Shown in pieces: positions 23,891 through 36,479 of a stretch of DNA of 64,000 nucleotides. This stretch comes from Ctenosaura bakeri (Eukaryota > Chordata > Lepidosauria > Squamata > Iguanidae). Position numbers and translations under genes: made by a program. The stretch covers positions 187,110 through 251,109 of the forward strand of contig CAOLHI010002516.1 in NCBI GenBank assembly GCA_948474755.1, written 5' to 3'. The notes under the pieces were generated by a model. The model saw only the letters and a list, made by a program, of their open reading frames with translations. It did not search any database and had not been told where the DNA came from. Within the stretch, counting starts at the first letter, position 1. The number at the start of each line of letters is the position of its first letter.

Positions 23891-24739
23891 ACCCAGGTCT
23901 TTCAAAGCAAAGAGAATTATAAGAATTTGATTCCCTATAAGTGTGTAGAATCTAATAATAGGATTTACAGGTAGTCTAATGAGGCCTTACATAAAGAACA
24001 TATGTAATTTAATTATTTATTACTTTGGGAATTACATACAAACAACCTTTTACAAATGTGAACATCCTGAGGGATATCTTTGCAGCTTTTACATCTCCAT
24101 GAAGTCGTTTTCAGTTGAAACAAAAACACAGGACAGATCTTGAAATTAAAGCAATAAATTGGTTTCGATGCTGAATTACTGATAAATATGGGTTTTAAAG
24201 AACTCAAAATAGGTAAAGGACCAGGAGTAGAGTAAACCTGTGGTCTTTAGATCTGGGGCCTGTGTTCCATCTGCAACATGGAACTCAATTTCAGTGGTTT
24301 AGCTTTTTAAAATTATATTGTTTCTCTTGAGGGTAAATAAGTTATATACTCAATCTGATCATTCAGAAAATTATACAGAAGCAGACTTCCAGGAAGGCTT
24401 AGGGAAAAAAAAAAGTTAAAAATGACAGATTTTGGATCACTTCATTAAAAACAGAAGAGAAAATTGGCAGTATAAAACAAGATGCTTGCCACTTTCATTT
24501 TAGTAAAAAGCACCAAAGCCTTCTTTTGTTCAGCTAGAGAAACAGTGTGTAGCATTTGCAGGCACAGATATTTAGAGACTGCAATGATTCAAAAATGGGC
24601 CTCTTTGTTAAATGAAATGTTTCTACATTGTCCTAACATCCAAAGATATCAGGACAGTATACAGTCAATAAAAACTTAAAAGCAATTGTAATGCAGTTTT
24701 GCCATTTTTTTTTAAAGAACAGCATAATTAAATAATAAA

Positions 24740-25090
24740 GGAAAAAAAGACAGCAAAACTCATAATCCAATCAGCCAAAATAATCACTGATCACTGATTG
24801 GTAAAAGCTTGGATGAAAAGCCATATATTTATTGCCAACGTGAGGCCTCCCTGGCTGCTAAAAAGCAGTTGTTGCTTTTCTAGGTATTTTCCTTAAAAGT
24901 CAGTAAGAAAAGTTAGCTTTTTCCACTCAGCTCTGAGTCACGTGGAATCTTAATTAATATATTTAAGAATTAATGAAATGACTACTGCAGATTACCAAAA
25001 CTCATCTCAGATCAGCTCATGATGACCCACCAATCAAAGCTAGTTTAGACAGAAGCTATATAACCGCTGTTATGGCATCCACAGAGTATT
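24740..25090. promoter_or_regulatory. Candidate conserved non-coding element
   Basis: The sequence is complex and repeat-free. It contains CCAAT motifs (aatccaatcagcc, accaatcaaagc), an E-box-like cacgtg in context (gagtcacgtggaa), TTAATTAATATA, and gctatataaccgc near the end. This is suggestive only; no conservation could be tested. Confidence 0.25.
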
Positions 25091-27049
25091 CAGTGCAGAC
25101 TACTTTTTTGTCTGTTGTATGCTATGTCATTATGCTGGCATCATTTTCTCTCAGATCTTTTTCATTATTTGCACAAGTCATTGTACAGTGACATTTGCTT
25201 TTCTGTCCATGCACCAAACTGTATGATACAAAGTCTGCTTTTTGCTATCACATAAAGGGTCTTTTTTAGATCTGTACATGCTGTTCTTTGTCATCAGAAA
25301 CCTCTCATGAAGTAAAAAAGCTAGAAAGTGAGGTATCCAGTGAGCAGAACAAAGGGAAGAACAGTAGATTGGAAAAGGCTCCTTCCTTCTCCCTCTAGTT
25401 CCTTTGGTGATCCGTGATGATTTGCTATGATTGGTAGGGTTCTTTGTAGTCTGCTCTCCTTCACTGAGAAGCTAGTGGTTGAACAGAGAAGGGATGAGTC
25501 AGCCTATTGATTATACTTCTTCATTTTTGTCCTGTGTGGTTGCTACTGCTTTATTCCATATGTGGAACCTCTGCTTGCAGTTTCTTAGAAGAACATGTAG
25601 GGCTGTGACACTAAAGACATGGGGCTATCTCAGCATAAGTAGATTTAGAAAGATATTTGAAATAGGCTTGTATTGAAGTTATGTCTAATAAGTAACTAAA
25701 CATTGCTGCAGTAACATCTGTGGACTGCTTCCTAATAAAAGCTTTTTAGGGGTAAACAAAGTGATAAATTGTAATTCTCTGAAGCTCAAACAACAGTTTT
25801 GATGGCTATATTATCACTAACTTCACCTATAAAACAGCTCACATCTGGAAGAAAAAGATGACTTTTTTTTGTAGATTCCTAACTTTGCTTATAAGAAGCT
25901 CCGATAGTTCTTTTTGTGTAGGTCGCTTTAAAGTGGTATATCCACAACTGTGAAGAATATTCTTGAGGAGCATGGAAGTGACAAGTTGTGGTAGACAATG
26001 AACAGCTAGACTACGCTTGCTGAAGAAAGATCTAGAAGACCTCTGGAAACCAAAATTCTAGCCAGTTCTCATTGAAGAAACCAGCTTTTAAAACTAATAA
26101 CATAGCCAGCTGTTTTTAAGTATCTAATCTCCTTTTCTGGCCGAGAATGTGTTCATTTAGTAGCTTTATATCCATTTGGACAGAACTGAATTCCTAGATT
26201 CCATTACTCTAGTAACCCTAATGACTTAGATATATTGACCTCTTGCCTCTATATTACTTTATATACTTGGAAATTGGCAGGAGAAATTGTAATCTGCTTC
26301 TTCTTTTAGACTTTGGTATTACTTATTGTGGTACGTTGGTTATACAATTGCAAGTCCTAGTGTATTTTAAATATGATTTGACTATAAAGTACTGATGATC
26401 TGCCTACTCTTGAGTGTTAATTACTTTTGCTTCTTGTAATCTAAGAGAGCAAGAGGTGAAGATTTAATTGTGAATCACCAAAGCTGGTTTGCAGTGGCCA
26501 AGGAAGATGGTGGCAATAGCTTTTTCTAACTCTTTTCATCCTGTTCCTCTTTTTTCTTCCTTTCCTCCCACTGGGCACAGTGGAAGGAATTAATTGTACC
26601 AGCTGCAGGTCTGGTGAAATTTAGGACCCATGAGGTAGGTATGCCTAGGAGTGAGGATTCAGCCAATGTGCAGGCTTCTTTCTTATGTCCCAACATCCCC
26701 TGTTCTGCAGTCCATTATTGCTGAAACACAGCAAGCAGAACAGTGACAGTGATGAAGTTTTATGCCATTGCCACAAGGAGAATGCTGGCAATGCATCTCA
26801 CTCCTTGCCTGTGAAGAGGAAGGCCTTCAACCTCCAGCAATTTCTATTCCCTTAGTTTTTCCCCTAGTGGTTGATTGTCAATTTCTGGATGGCTTTTGTC
26901 TGTAATCACTCAAATATTTGTCTTATTCTTCCAGTTCTGTGATCATAGAACAATGGGCATGGCTCTGTCAATATCTGAGGTGATATTGGCTGTTCAATCC
27001 TTATTAATCTCATCTTGACCCTACAATTTATTCATTTTAAAGATACTGG

Positions 27050-27320
27050 TGAAAATTCAAAATACAGTAATGAAATAATCAACAATAACATGTATGAATT
27101 TAAATTTGTGCTGATCTCAAAGTACTGTATGTACAGCTTCATTGCTGATTAATACTTTCATAATGCAGTAAATTGATTTCATTTATCGTTCTAAATAATG
27201 ATTTGCGATAATAAGTTGTAGTTTTGTATCAGAAGATTTTCGGCATGAATTGTTGTGGAATATGCAAATTCATCTGATGACCAGTTCACGTGAGGCATAC
27301 ACAAGTGATATATAATATTG
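27050..27320. promoter_or_regulatory. Candidate conserved non-coding element with POU octamer
   Basis: AT-rich but complex sequence holds an exact octamer ATGCAAAT (27262-27269), gctgattaatac, cgataataag and ttcacgtgagg. No repeat family was recognised. Confidence 0.25.
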
Positions 27321-27514
27321 TTGTATTCTGCCATTGTTTATCTCATTATTTCCATGATTTGTTTGCTATGCTTCCCCACATATTCCGGTTTAAAACAGCT
27401 TCCTTACATTAAACTGAACTAGCCTATAGAATGTCCTGATCTGTTTTCTGCTTCTTTTCACCTCTCGGTCAAAAACTGCATCATTTCCTACTTAGGAGCA
27501 TACATTAAAATGCA

Positions 27515-27543
27515 CAATAATAATAATAATAGTAATAATAATA
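27515..27543. repeat. (AAT)n microsatellite
   Basis: caataataataataatagta run. Confidence 0.9.
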
Positions 27544-27600
27544 AATGTTAATCAAAAACTGCATGTGTCTTTCTGATTGTGCCAGTGTTCTGGTATTCAA

Positions 27601-27750
27601 TTATGCAATTTTCATTGGCATATTAATCATCTTTTCAACAAACAAGCCGGCGTTAATTAAAGCAAACCATGGATAAAGACATGTTGCCGGATCATCATTC
27701 CGTTTATCACAGCACACAGGCTGGCCGTTAAGTAAATTCTGGACTGTGAG
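27601..27750. promoter_or_regulatory. Candidate conserved element retaining CpGs
   Basis: Five CpGs fall within about 80 bp (ccggcg at 27648, ccgg near 27688, ccgt near 27700, gccgt near 27724) in an otherwise CpG-poor intron. They sit with attaatcat, gttaattaaagc, ggataaag and tttatcac homeobox- and GATA-like motifs. Retained CpGs in unique AT-rich DNA often mark constrained sequence. Confidence 0.35.
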
Positions 27751-29689
27751 ATGAATTTCAATGTTGGCCTCATCTTTTTTGGTTGGAGTTTGAATGCAAC
27801 TCATCTAACAACAACAACAGCAACAACAAACTACAGGCTTCAGAAGAGAGAGATGAATTTATTTGTAATTAATGGCAAAAGAAGAAAGACAAATAATTGT
27901 ATGCCACTAATGAGAAGTAAGGTGTTTGGAACCCAGTCATTCCTGAAGATTCTCTCTGCTTCCATCCCCAAATAAAGCACCTGCATGGTAGAATCAGGGG
28001 TATACAGAGATGCACATCCATTTGTATTGTTCCATGGAAGCAGACATAATAAACTTAGGTAAACCAAATGTTTTTATTTAGGAAAAAAAAATAACCTAAC
28101 TGTTGGTTTCAGTCTTCTGTATAGGACAGTATCTAGAAAGCTCACCCTTTTTTCCAGAAAGCCCCTGTCTCCATAGCCTCGCTGTTATTTTGCCTTTACT
28201 TTCTAAAATGTGAAACTTAGTTGGAGTTGCTTCAGTTTTTATCTATTTCTGTTTCCCTTACTGCATATTCATCTCTGGCATGTTTTCATGTTGTCTGGAT
28301 GTCATAGTGTGCATGGGGGCAAACACCTTCTCTGGATGTATTGTTCAACACTATTTATTGCAGGAGCCAAGGTCATTATGTTGTATCTTTTCTTATTTGC
28401 AAAGGAAGCCACCACTAATGGTCACTGTTGCTGATAAATGGTATAGTTCATTAAAAGTAATGTGAAATTTTGTATAGGATTCTGTAAAGTCTGGTAAAGA
28501 TTTAGATTTGTCCTAGGCCCAAGATTTCTCATGATAGTGGAGAAGGTATGAGCGTGTCAATGGGAAGACTACCTATTACCTCAGTGTGATTGAAAATGTG
28601 AATCAACTCCCCTCCGGGGAAGGCACTAAAAATAAAATAAAGATATCAGACTCTCTCAAGCTTTAAATACAATATCCTTTATGGATGTCAAATGGTATGA
28701 AATTGGAATGTTTCAGTGATGATATTTGTAAATATTAAAATGACCTGTTTTAGTTTTGCAGATCTTAGATTCTTTAGAAAGAAAGGTTAAGTTAACCTGA
28801 ATTCTTGAAGAGGGCCTGCAACTGTAAGATCTGTTAACGTATGACACTGTGAGCCATGGGCACATTTTGGAAAATGTTATTAAACAAATGAAATAATATG
28901 CAGCGGCCACAGCAATACTTACAGTTCATCTTTACTTCATATATTTATTTGTCCTCTACTTTCATCAAAAAGAAAGTAAGAGTTCTAGTCTCTTTCTTCT
29001 CTTTGTCCCCATCAGTTGATCTCTTGCATCAAATACTCAGTGTTTTGTCTTTATAATAAATCACACCAGACCAACTTAGCCTTCCCTTTTGATAAGGAGC
29101 TACCAAATGCACAAACATAAGATAGAGGATAACAAACTAGGCTGTAGAATAGGCAGGAAGAATTTAGAGATAACAAAAAAATGCATATAAGACTGAAGAA
29201 GAATCACTAATGCAATTCTGTGGCTTGTAAGGCTATTGTGTTTATATTTTCTGACCAAAAGCATTGTTTGCAAGTATCATGAAAAAGTAATTTTACTCTG
29301 AAGAGTATTGATATCCCCAGAGTTGGGGTTTACTTGTTCACATCACTGGCATTATATGGTGGCCATTCTGCTCTGATTAGATTCCAGACCATTGCAACAA
29401 TATTTGGCTTACTAAAGTTGGGGGTGGGCGATTGGATCATGTAAAAAATTCTCCCTGAGGTAGAATTTTACCTTCAGTCTACATAGTCCACTATTCTGAA
29501 AATCAATGAACGGTTAAAAGAAATAGCAAAGTCTTCTTCCCCACTCACACTGGCTTGTCCTATCAGTAAGTAATTTTTGTTTTCCTGTGTATTTCTGCTC
29601 ATTTTGCTACAGCTCTGAGAGTTTTCTGTGAGTTATGCTGGCACTCCTGATCATATTCGAAACCTGCTGATGTCCTTCCTAAAACTTGT

Positions 29690-30300
29690 TAGTGTTTTTT
29701 AACTTGTTCATAAATGATCTGGGCTTACGGTAAAGAGTAACAAAGTGAAGTGGCCAGGTTTCACACTGTATTATTTAGGGTAGTGACAATAGTAACAGTT
29801 TTCAAAGAGTGTGAGGAGGATCTCTCCAAACAGAGAAAATGGGCAGTAAAATATCCAGTGAGATTCAGTGAGAACAAATGTAAAGTGATGGCTATTGCAG
29901 GGGTGTGTGTGTGTGGAATCCAAATATACTGGGATGGGACTCTGAGCTGGTAGCAACTGGCTAAGGAATTATCTAGGGGGTTGTGGTAGATGTGAAATGA
30001 AAATTCTATCCCAGTGTTCTGTTGCTGTAAAAACAAAAGGCAAAATCCATGTTGGGAATAATAAAAAAGGAATAAAAACAAAATTGTCAGTACCGTACTA
30101 CTCTTATACAGATGCAGGATAAAACTACATTCTGGAAGACTTTGCACAGTTCTGATCCACCACCCCTAAAAATGATAATGTAGAGATGGAAAAGGTGCAG
30201 ACAGAGGAAGTGAACATGAACAAGGGACCAGAGAAACTCTCGTATGAGGAAGACATGGTTTGGGGCTATTTGGTTTTAAAAAATATGAACATGGGAGAAC
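29690..30300 (+). mobile_element. CR1-group LINE fragment (RT C-terminal part), decayed
   Basis: Translation shows NLFINDLG at about 29702, a decayed FADD region, then EEDLSKQRKWAVKYPVRF followed by SENKCKVM (29808-29890). This matches the LQ-DL-L-W-KW-MRFN-KCKVMHIG block that follows the catalytic box in CR1-like reverse transcriptases. Further on, gagatggaaaaggtgcagac followed by tatgaggaa fits the later CR1 block. Stops and frameshifts break it throughout. It covers the RT part missing from the CR1 copy at 50.6 kb. Confidence 0.7.
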
Positions 30301-30371
30301 ATGATAATGTATGAAATTATGCATATTATGGAAAATGTATACAGGGAAAAGAAGCCATTGCATGCATGTTG

Positions 30372-30680
30372 TTTGTGAATCCAATTCTCCCTCTGAGAAG
30401 GGAGTTCCAGATCCTGGGGACAGACACTGAGAAGGCCCTCTCCTGTGTTCCCTCCAGATGTACCTGTGAGTTTGATGAGATGGAGAGAAGGGTCTCTCCA
30501 GCATATCTCAAAGTCTGGGATGGTTTGTAAAGGTAAATATGGTTCTTCAAATAACCTGGAGCTGGACCTGTACATGTTTACATGCTAGCAAGTCACTTTG
30601 AGTTCAGTGTTCCTGCTGGATGGAGAACTGATGGCAATAGAGTGCATTAAATGGTCTGAAAGCAGCACATGGAAATGCCC
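30372..30680 (-). mobile_element. 3' part of an L2-like LINE (antisense)
   Basis: On the minus strand a broken frame reads ERAFSVSVPRIWNSLLRG, the AFSVVAPRLWNSLP motif near the C-terminus of L2/CR1-group ORF2. The + strand has gagaagggagttccagatcc and ctgagaaggccctctcctgt as in the 17222 copy. It abuts the CR1 fragment to its left. The right boundary is uncertain. Confidence 0.65.
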
Positions 30681-31952
30681 TTTCGTATGTGCTTACCAGA
30701 CAAGACTTTTCAGGTAATAGTATCCTTGAGGGCTGCTCCTGTAGATCTTAATGTTCTTGTTTCATAATAAGATAAGTCTTTTAAATACACAGGTCCTGAG
30801 TCTCCCATAAGGTGCAATAGGAGGGAAATTGTGTACGAAGGCTCTGAGACTGGTTTACATTTTCCTAACTAATGGTGTGTATCTGAGGAATGGAGAGATT
30901 CTTGAGCCTAAGGATTCATAATTTCGTCCTAATTCACTGCTGGCACAGAAGTAGAACACGAGAATTTTCCATGGGGACCAGGGTTTCAGTTGTGAGGGTG
31001 CAGGCTGCAACTCTTTTTTCCATCCTTGGTAGTGGAATCGGAAGCATACAAGGGCTCTGTGACATCCTCCCAAGAATATTATTGTAGCCACAATCTTAAA
31101 CATAATTGGGATAACTAGACACTTTCTAATCCTATTTTAATAATGGCCGCAAAGTCAAACGTAGTTCACGAGGACTTGAATGACTGAACCTTTTGTGTAC
31201 CATTTTTTATAGCTTCCTCTCTGGTTCATTTCTACTGTTCTAGCATTTTAAAAACACAAAACGTGAAGCCACTGATGAATCTAGATCTACAGTTTCCCAA
31301 GGGATCTTTTGTTTCTCATTTGTGAAATGAAATAGCAATTAATCAACCATTATGATTAATAAGTATGCATATAGTTGTCACATTATATAACAGTATCCTT
31401 TCATATATCAAAGCCATTTCCATAAATCTGATATGTACCTACAGGGCAAGAGAAATGTCAACTTTGGAAATGCCAGATATGAGAAATACCAGGATGATAC
31501 ACATGAGTGTTCACTACAGTGAATTACTGGAAATTTGAAAGAGAAGGGGATGGAGAGATCTATTCTGCCTCTGATTTAAAGTGATTGTACTTTGATAACA
31601 AAGTAGTAGTCCCCAGCATTTTAAAACTTTTCTTTATAACAATCTATATTGCATTGCAAAGCCTGGAAAACCCACAACAACCTATATTGCATTTGTTTGT
31701 CAAGCAGGGCTGAGTAAGGTCAAAGTTAATATTGGATACCTTCCATCTTTTTCAGATATGGATGGAGTACATGTCTTGTCTCAGTCACCTTTGGCTATTC
31801 TGTTTTCTGAAATCAATATATTATGTCATTAAAATATTAAATACTTCACTGAAGAAAAGACTTGTACCTACAGTATGGAAGAAGATACTGATGCAGCCTG
31901 TTTTGAAAACGTATTTATCTTTTTGTTCTTCAAACCTGAGTATTGTTGTGCT
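30681..31952. other. Unique intronic sequence
   Basis: No family recognised. The sequence around 31139-31185 (ataatggccgcaaagtcaaa, cgtagttcacgagg) keeps several CpGs and may be constrained. Confidence 0.4.
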
Positions 31953-32035
31953 GCCAGTGCAATCCTAAATCCAATTGTTAGTCCTCAGTAGAGCATATCC
32001 ATTGAAACAATTGATGAGTGTTAAGTCAGCACTTG
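31953..32035. mobile_element. Fragment of a small amniote MITE
   Basis: gccagtgcaatcctaaatcc and agtagagcatatccattgaa resemble the ggattgcactg / acttacttctgagtaaa element. It is diverged, related to the 8450 fragment. Confidence 0.4.
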
Positions 32036-32299
32036 TTAAATCCAAATGATTAAATTTATCTACTGTAGTTGGAACCAGCAACTGAGTTGAAGCCATATTT
32101 TTCTTGTTGTTCTACCTTTCTGGTGGGATTGTGTGCTTCTATAAGACAAGAGGTAGTTGATGTTGATGTTGATACGAGCATTGCTGCTTGTAGGGTCTCC
32201 CATGTCAGACGAGCTTTTACTGAGAAGCCAAACTAAATGTGCCAAACACACCCCCCAGCAGTATTGGGGGGATAACACTGAGAGAGGACCTCTGAGACA

Positions 32300-33512
32300 A
32301 TGGCAGTGACACCATAGCTAACACTTATTAGTGCTGTGCAGAAGGAGGTGTGGTAAACCCCTTTTGAATGTATTTTACCATGAAAAATCTATGATGAGAC
32401 AATCCAAAATGAAACAAGAGATAGTGCCAGAAGACAATACTCAGGTCAGCTGGCACTCAAAAAACCACTGGGGTAGAGCAGCTAAGTGTAGCTGTGGCTA
32501 ATGAGACAACTGGAGTCAATACAAAATGACATTCACCTGTTGATGTGCTCAGAGGTGGAAAGAAAGTCCAAAGCTGCACAATACATGTTATAGAAACATT
32601 GAATGTAAGAAGTGTGAATCAGGGGAAGCCAGATATAGTAAAACAAGAAATGGAACATATAAACTTTGCAGTACTTGGGATGAGGTAAAATGGACAGGGA
32701 TGGGACATTTTGAATCAGATAATTACAGTATTTTACTCAGGAAATGAAATTCTAAGAGGAACTGGGGTGGCATTAATAGTGAGAATAAACACAGTAAAAG
32801 CAGTCAAAGGAGACAATGAAAAGTCTGACAGAATCATGTCAACAAGACTTTGGGGAAAACCTGTCAATGTAACTATGATCTAAGCTTATGGTCCAACTAC
32901 AGAGGCAGAAGAAGAAGAAACAGAGAGATCCTGTGCTGGAGTCCAAAAGGAAATTGATCACAACTAAAACAATCCTCAAAAAAAGAAGCACTAGGGATTG
33001 CAATAACTACAGGACCACTGAATGAATTTTCTGTTGCAAGCAAGGTGTTGCTCAAAATTCTACCCTCCCCCCACTGAAAAAAGAGACTTTTATTGTATGT
33101 GGAGTGGGAAATGCCAGATGTCCAAACTGGGTTCAGGAAAGAAAGAGGCACCAAGGCACTAGTTGCAGAAATACATTGTATAATAGAGTGCATCAGTTTC
33201 AGAAGAAAGTCAATCTATTATTTATAGCATATATCAAAGTCTTTGATTGTATAGATCATGAAAAGCTAAGGATCACTCTTAAAAAAATGAGTGTGCCAGA
33301 ACATTTGATTGTCCTGATGCATAACCTATACTCAGGATAAGAGGCTACCATGAAGAGAGAATATGGAGAAACATTTGGTTTCCATTTGACAAGGAGGTCA
33401 AGCAAGGCCTGAGCAGGGCTGTTGATGCAAAGGTGACTTGGAGATGTCTCATTCATAGGGCCACCATAAATTGATGTTGACTTGATGGCAATTAACAACA
33501 AACAAACAATTG
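32300..33512 (+). mobile_element. RTE-BovB LINE, heavily deleted
   Basis: In order: a 5' region (gatgagacaatccaaaatga, ggtggaaagaaagtccaaag), then a broken endonuclease frame with VLGM, KWTGMGHFESDNY, GKPVNVT and YGPTTEAEEEE (about 32590-32910). After a large internal deletion, RT pieces follow: VASKVLLKIL (33030), PDVQTGFRKERGTKALVAEI (33108) and a decayed KVFDCIDHEKL box (33238). The BovB 3' end is ggccaccataaattgatgtt, gacttgatggcaa and an ACAA-rich tail (33461-33512). Multiple stops and frameshifts make it inactive. BovB supplies the tail of Sauria-type SINEs. Confidence 0.8.
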
Positions 33513-33729
33513 GGAAATTTTGGATAGAAATGATTACCTAGACCATTTCCGGTTTGGTTTTTGGCTTGGCTTAGGAACGGAAATGTCCTGTTATTTTTAG
33601 TGACTAAATTGTAGTGGGTAATAGACAGTAGGACTGAAACACTATTGAGTATCGTAGATCTATCAGTACACTTGATACCACTGAATATGATATTTTTCTG
33701 AGTTGTCTCAAGAGGATGTAATTTCACAA
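33513..33729. other. Unclassified short intronic stretch
   Basis: Nothing recognised between the BovB end and the L2-like LINE. Confidence 0.4.
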
Positions 33730-34910
33730 TATTGTGTTAGGCTAGATCCATTCCATTTTTACAGCTATAACCCAGCTGGTGGTACTGGGGAAGCAATGCT
33801 CATTCCCTTGATCAGTGGCCCATGAATAGCCCACCCCACTCCCCACTATTAAAAACCAAAACCACTGAGTGAGATTATTGAGGGATTTGTACTGCGGTAT
33901 TATCAGTGTGTGGGTGAGCCCTAGCGCTGTCTCATGTTTTCATCTGGTGCTTGGGTGGCAACAGTAGTAAGCTGCTGCCTGACTACTGTGAGAGACTGCG
34001 TAGGCCAAACCTATCTGAATCTTTATCCTGCCAAGATGAAAATGCTGTTGTTAACTGAAGTACCTGATTTAGGATTAGATGGATAACTAATTAGATGGAT
34101 TAGATGGTGGAGTTGTCCCTCCTTTCAAAGATCAGATTTGTAATTTGGGATATTCTGTGGTCCTACGGTCTTGGTCTATGTGCAAGTGGCATCGGTTGTG
34201 ATGAGTTTTTTCAGCAGCAGCTGGTTCATCAGTGACAACCATTCTTGCTGAAGGAAGGTTTTTGCATAGATGTTCTTTCTCCAAGAGCCAGAGTAGTATA
34301 ATGATTTGACCATTGGACTACAGTCCTGGAGACTAGAGTTCAGTTCCTCACTCAGCCATGAAAATCCACTCAGTAACTTTGGGTGCCTCACACATCCCTA
34401 GAAAACCCCATCATAGGTTTGCCTTAAAGTCACCATAAGGTGAAAATGACTTGGAGGCACACAACAAATTCTTTCCCTAGTTGCCTCCAGATAGGCTACA
34501 GTATTGTGATGTTTTTGGTGCTGCCCCTGAAAATCATTTTGCCTTTGGAAAATCCAAAATGCAGTTACAATTGGTGCAAAGTGTGGCAGCTAGATTGCCA
34601 GTGGAGAGCTTGGAGTTTGGACTATGTTGTAATTATTTTTGTGGACTTGCACGAACTGTCAGTTTTTTCCAGTTTTAGTTGAAACTGTTGGTGTTAACCT
34701 TTAGAGCTCTAAACTACCTACAACTGAGGTAGCTTAAAGGCTGCCTTTTCCATGTGTTCCTCTTCACATCTTCCGGTTGTGATCTGGGGTACTAATTTAG
34801 ATCCCTCAGCCTCACGAGGTTAGTTTTAGAATGAGTTAGTTCTGTCATAATGGCAAACAGATCCCTCCACTGGAAGAATATTATGTGTGGGAAATTGTGT
34901 GGCACGTTGA
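33730..34910 (+). mobile_element. L2-like LINE fragment (RT C-terminal half), interrupted by a SINE
   Basis: Broken frames read PAKMKMLLLTEVPDLGL, then VVPPFKDQICNLGYSVVL (about 34030-34150). After the nested SINE come RLQYCDVF-AAPENH (DYCNALYLGLP-type) and LQLVQSVAARL (34565-34600), followed by FRALNYLQL. These are the successive C-terminal RT blocks of L2/CR1-group LINEs. The family label is from memory. The frame is disrupted in several places. Confidence 0.65.
34284..34468 (+). mobile_element. Sauria-type SINE nested in the L2-like LINE
   Basis: The tRNA-like head agagccagagtagtataatg, ttggactacagtcctggaga and a decayed box B (gagttcagttcc) lead to aaaaccccatcataggtttg and the 3' end caccataaggtgaaaatgac, ttggaggcacacaacaa. 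The middle is shortened. LINE sequence flanks it on both sides. Confidence 0.85.
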
Positions 34911-35729
34911 AATCACTCCTTAGTGATATCTTTGAAAATTCTTGTGACTTCTATAGGTAATACAATTGTGCCTAATTTGTGGCATTCAAATTCTTCTTTC
35001 ATAAAAATATGTATTACATATTGGCCACCCCTTTCTCAGTTGCTGCTATATAATAAATTAGAAGTAACATGTAGTGATGGCTCTAGATTTTGGAAGTCTT
35101 TGGGCAAGAGTGACACACCATTTTACCACTATCATGACTGCCCCTTTTCCTGACCCCTTCTGTGAATGTAGTGAGTGTTTTTGAACAGGAATAGAAGGTA
35201 AAGCAGTTGAGGGCTTCTGTTCCCCTTCTCTTGCCTTTGTTACTGTTGTTGTTGGGGAGGGATAGCAAACATAGCTAAGAGTCCAGGGACAATGTCAGAG
35301 GGTCCTAGGGGATGAGTATGCAGCAGTAGACTTTTTGCTGGGCATGGTCCTCGATTAAATGCCTTTTGATGATGCATTGTATCTTGGCAGGGCAACATAA
35401 AACTGAGATGACGTCTCCCAAACTAGTAATAACAGATACATCAGAACAGCACTGACAGATCAGGAGAGAGTTGTACATTATTTTGTAGTTCCCTTTTGAG
35501 CATAAATATGACATTTCTGAATCCATACAACAGAGAACTCCTGTCTTCCGCAGTCACCAGGAAGATACTTGTAGGAAACTCAGAAGCACGGATCATAAAG
35601 AGAGCCACTCTCTATTTGTTTCCCAACAATATGATAATAACAAAAATACTGTTCAGAATATGGAATTTCCTGTTTCAGCTGGAATAGAAGCCATCTATTT
35701 AATTTAGATATCATCCCCATATAGTGATT
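34911..35729. other. Unique intronic sequence
   Basis: Nothing recognised. Confidence 0.4.
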
Positions 35730-35923
35730 TGTTGTTGTTATTTGTCTACAATTTAATTCTGACTTATGGCAATCTTCTCATAGCTTTTGGCAAGAAAGAA
35801 GATTTGCCATTGCTTCTTCTGAGGCTGAGAAATGCAAAGATTTTGCATGGCTGAACAAGGTTTTGGACCATGGTTTCCTTGAGTCCTAGCCCAACAGTCA
35901 AGCCATTGTACTACACTGGCTAT
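35730..35923 (-). mobile_element. Sauria-type SINE (antisense)
   Basis: tgttgttgttatttgtctac, ctgacttatggcaatcttct, ttggcaagaaagaa, gatttgccattgcttcttct, gaggctgag, and the inverted head caagccattgtactacactg, gctat. Confidence 0.85.
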
Positions 35924-36287
35924 CAGAGGATATGATTTGTTTGAAAAGATCCCTGTTTCTCTCTCTCTTCTCAGATCCACGGGTGATACCTAATTTCTAT
36001 GTATTTAGAGACCGCGTGTGAGAAAATAATTTCTTTATAGTTTGTCTTTTGTTCTGAATCAATAAGCTTTAACTTTTTGGAGAAAAGGACCTCTGACCAG
36101 TTGATTATTTTGAGTGAAACCTTTCTGTGCCCTCTCTAGCTTTACCTGTTCTGAGATCAGATAATCAGAATATTAAAAATGATTTTTTTCATTAATAAAT
36201 AAGACATGCTACAGACATGCTACAGTTAAGAAGCCTCTGACAAAGAAGCCTTTTTTAAGAGTCTTTTTGCATCTGCCTAGCCATTTT

Positions 36288-36391
36288 TTTTCTTCCTCTT
36301 CTTCTGCTTCCTCTTCTTCTTCTTCTGCTACCTCTTCTTCTTCTTCCTCTTCCTCCTCTTCTGCTGCTGCTGCTGCTGCTCCTCCTCCTTA
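36288..36391. repeat. Compound CTT/CCT/CTG trinucleotide repeat
   Basis: Pure pyrimidine-rich triplets (cttcttctt, cctcttcctcct) end in six ctg/gct units and cctcctcc. The plus frame over it gives Ser- and Ala-runs, which is an artefact. Confidence 0.9.
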
Positions 36392-36479
36392 TCTATTTGA
36401 GAGATTGTTTTTTTTTAAAGTAACTTCAGCACTGGTGGAATGGTGGAAGAGGGCTAGAGAAAGAGACAGCATCAGATTG

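Larger units (their letters stand above)
23241..29689. other. Longest repeat-poor stretch of the intron
   Basis: Only short simple repeats are clear: (AG)n at 23863-23890 and (AAT)n at 27515-27543. Three blocks (24740-25090, 27050-27320, 27601-27750) look like candidate conserved non-coding elements and are listed separately. No exon-like frame was found. Confidence 0.5.

Noticed and set aside
32300..33512. Possible active BovB LINE
   Set aside because: Internal deletion of most of the endonuclease-RT span, with many stops and frameshifts.
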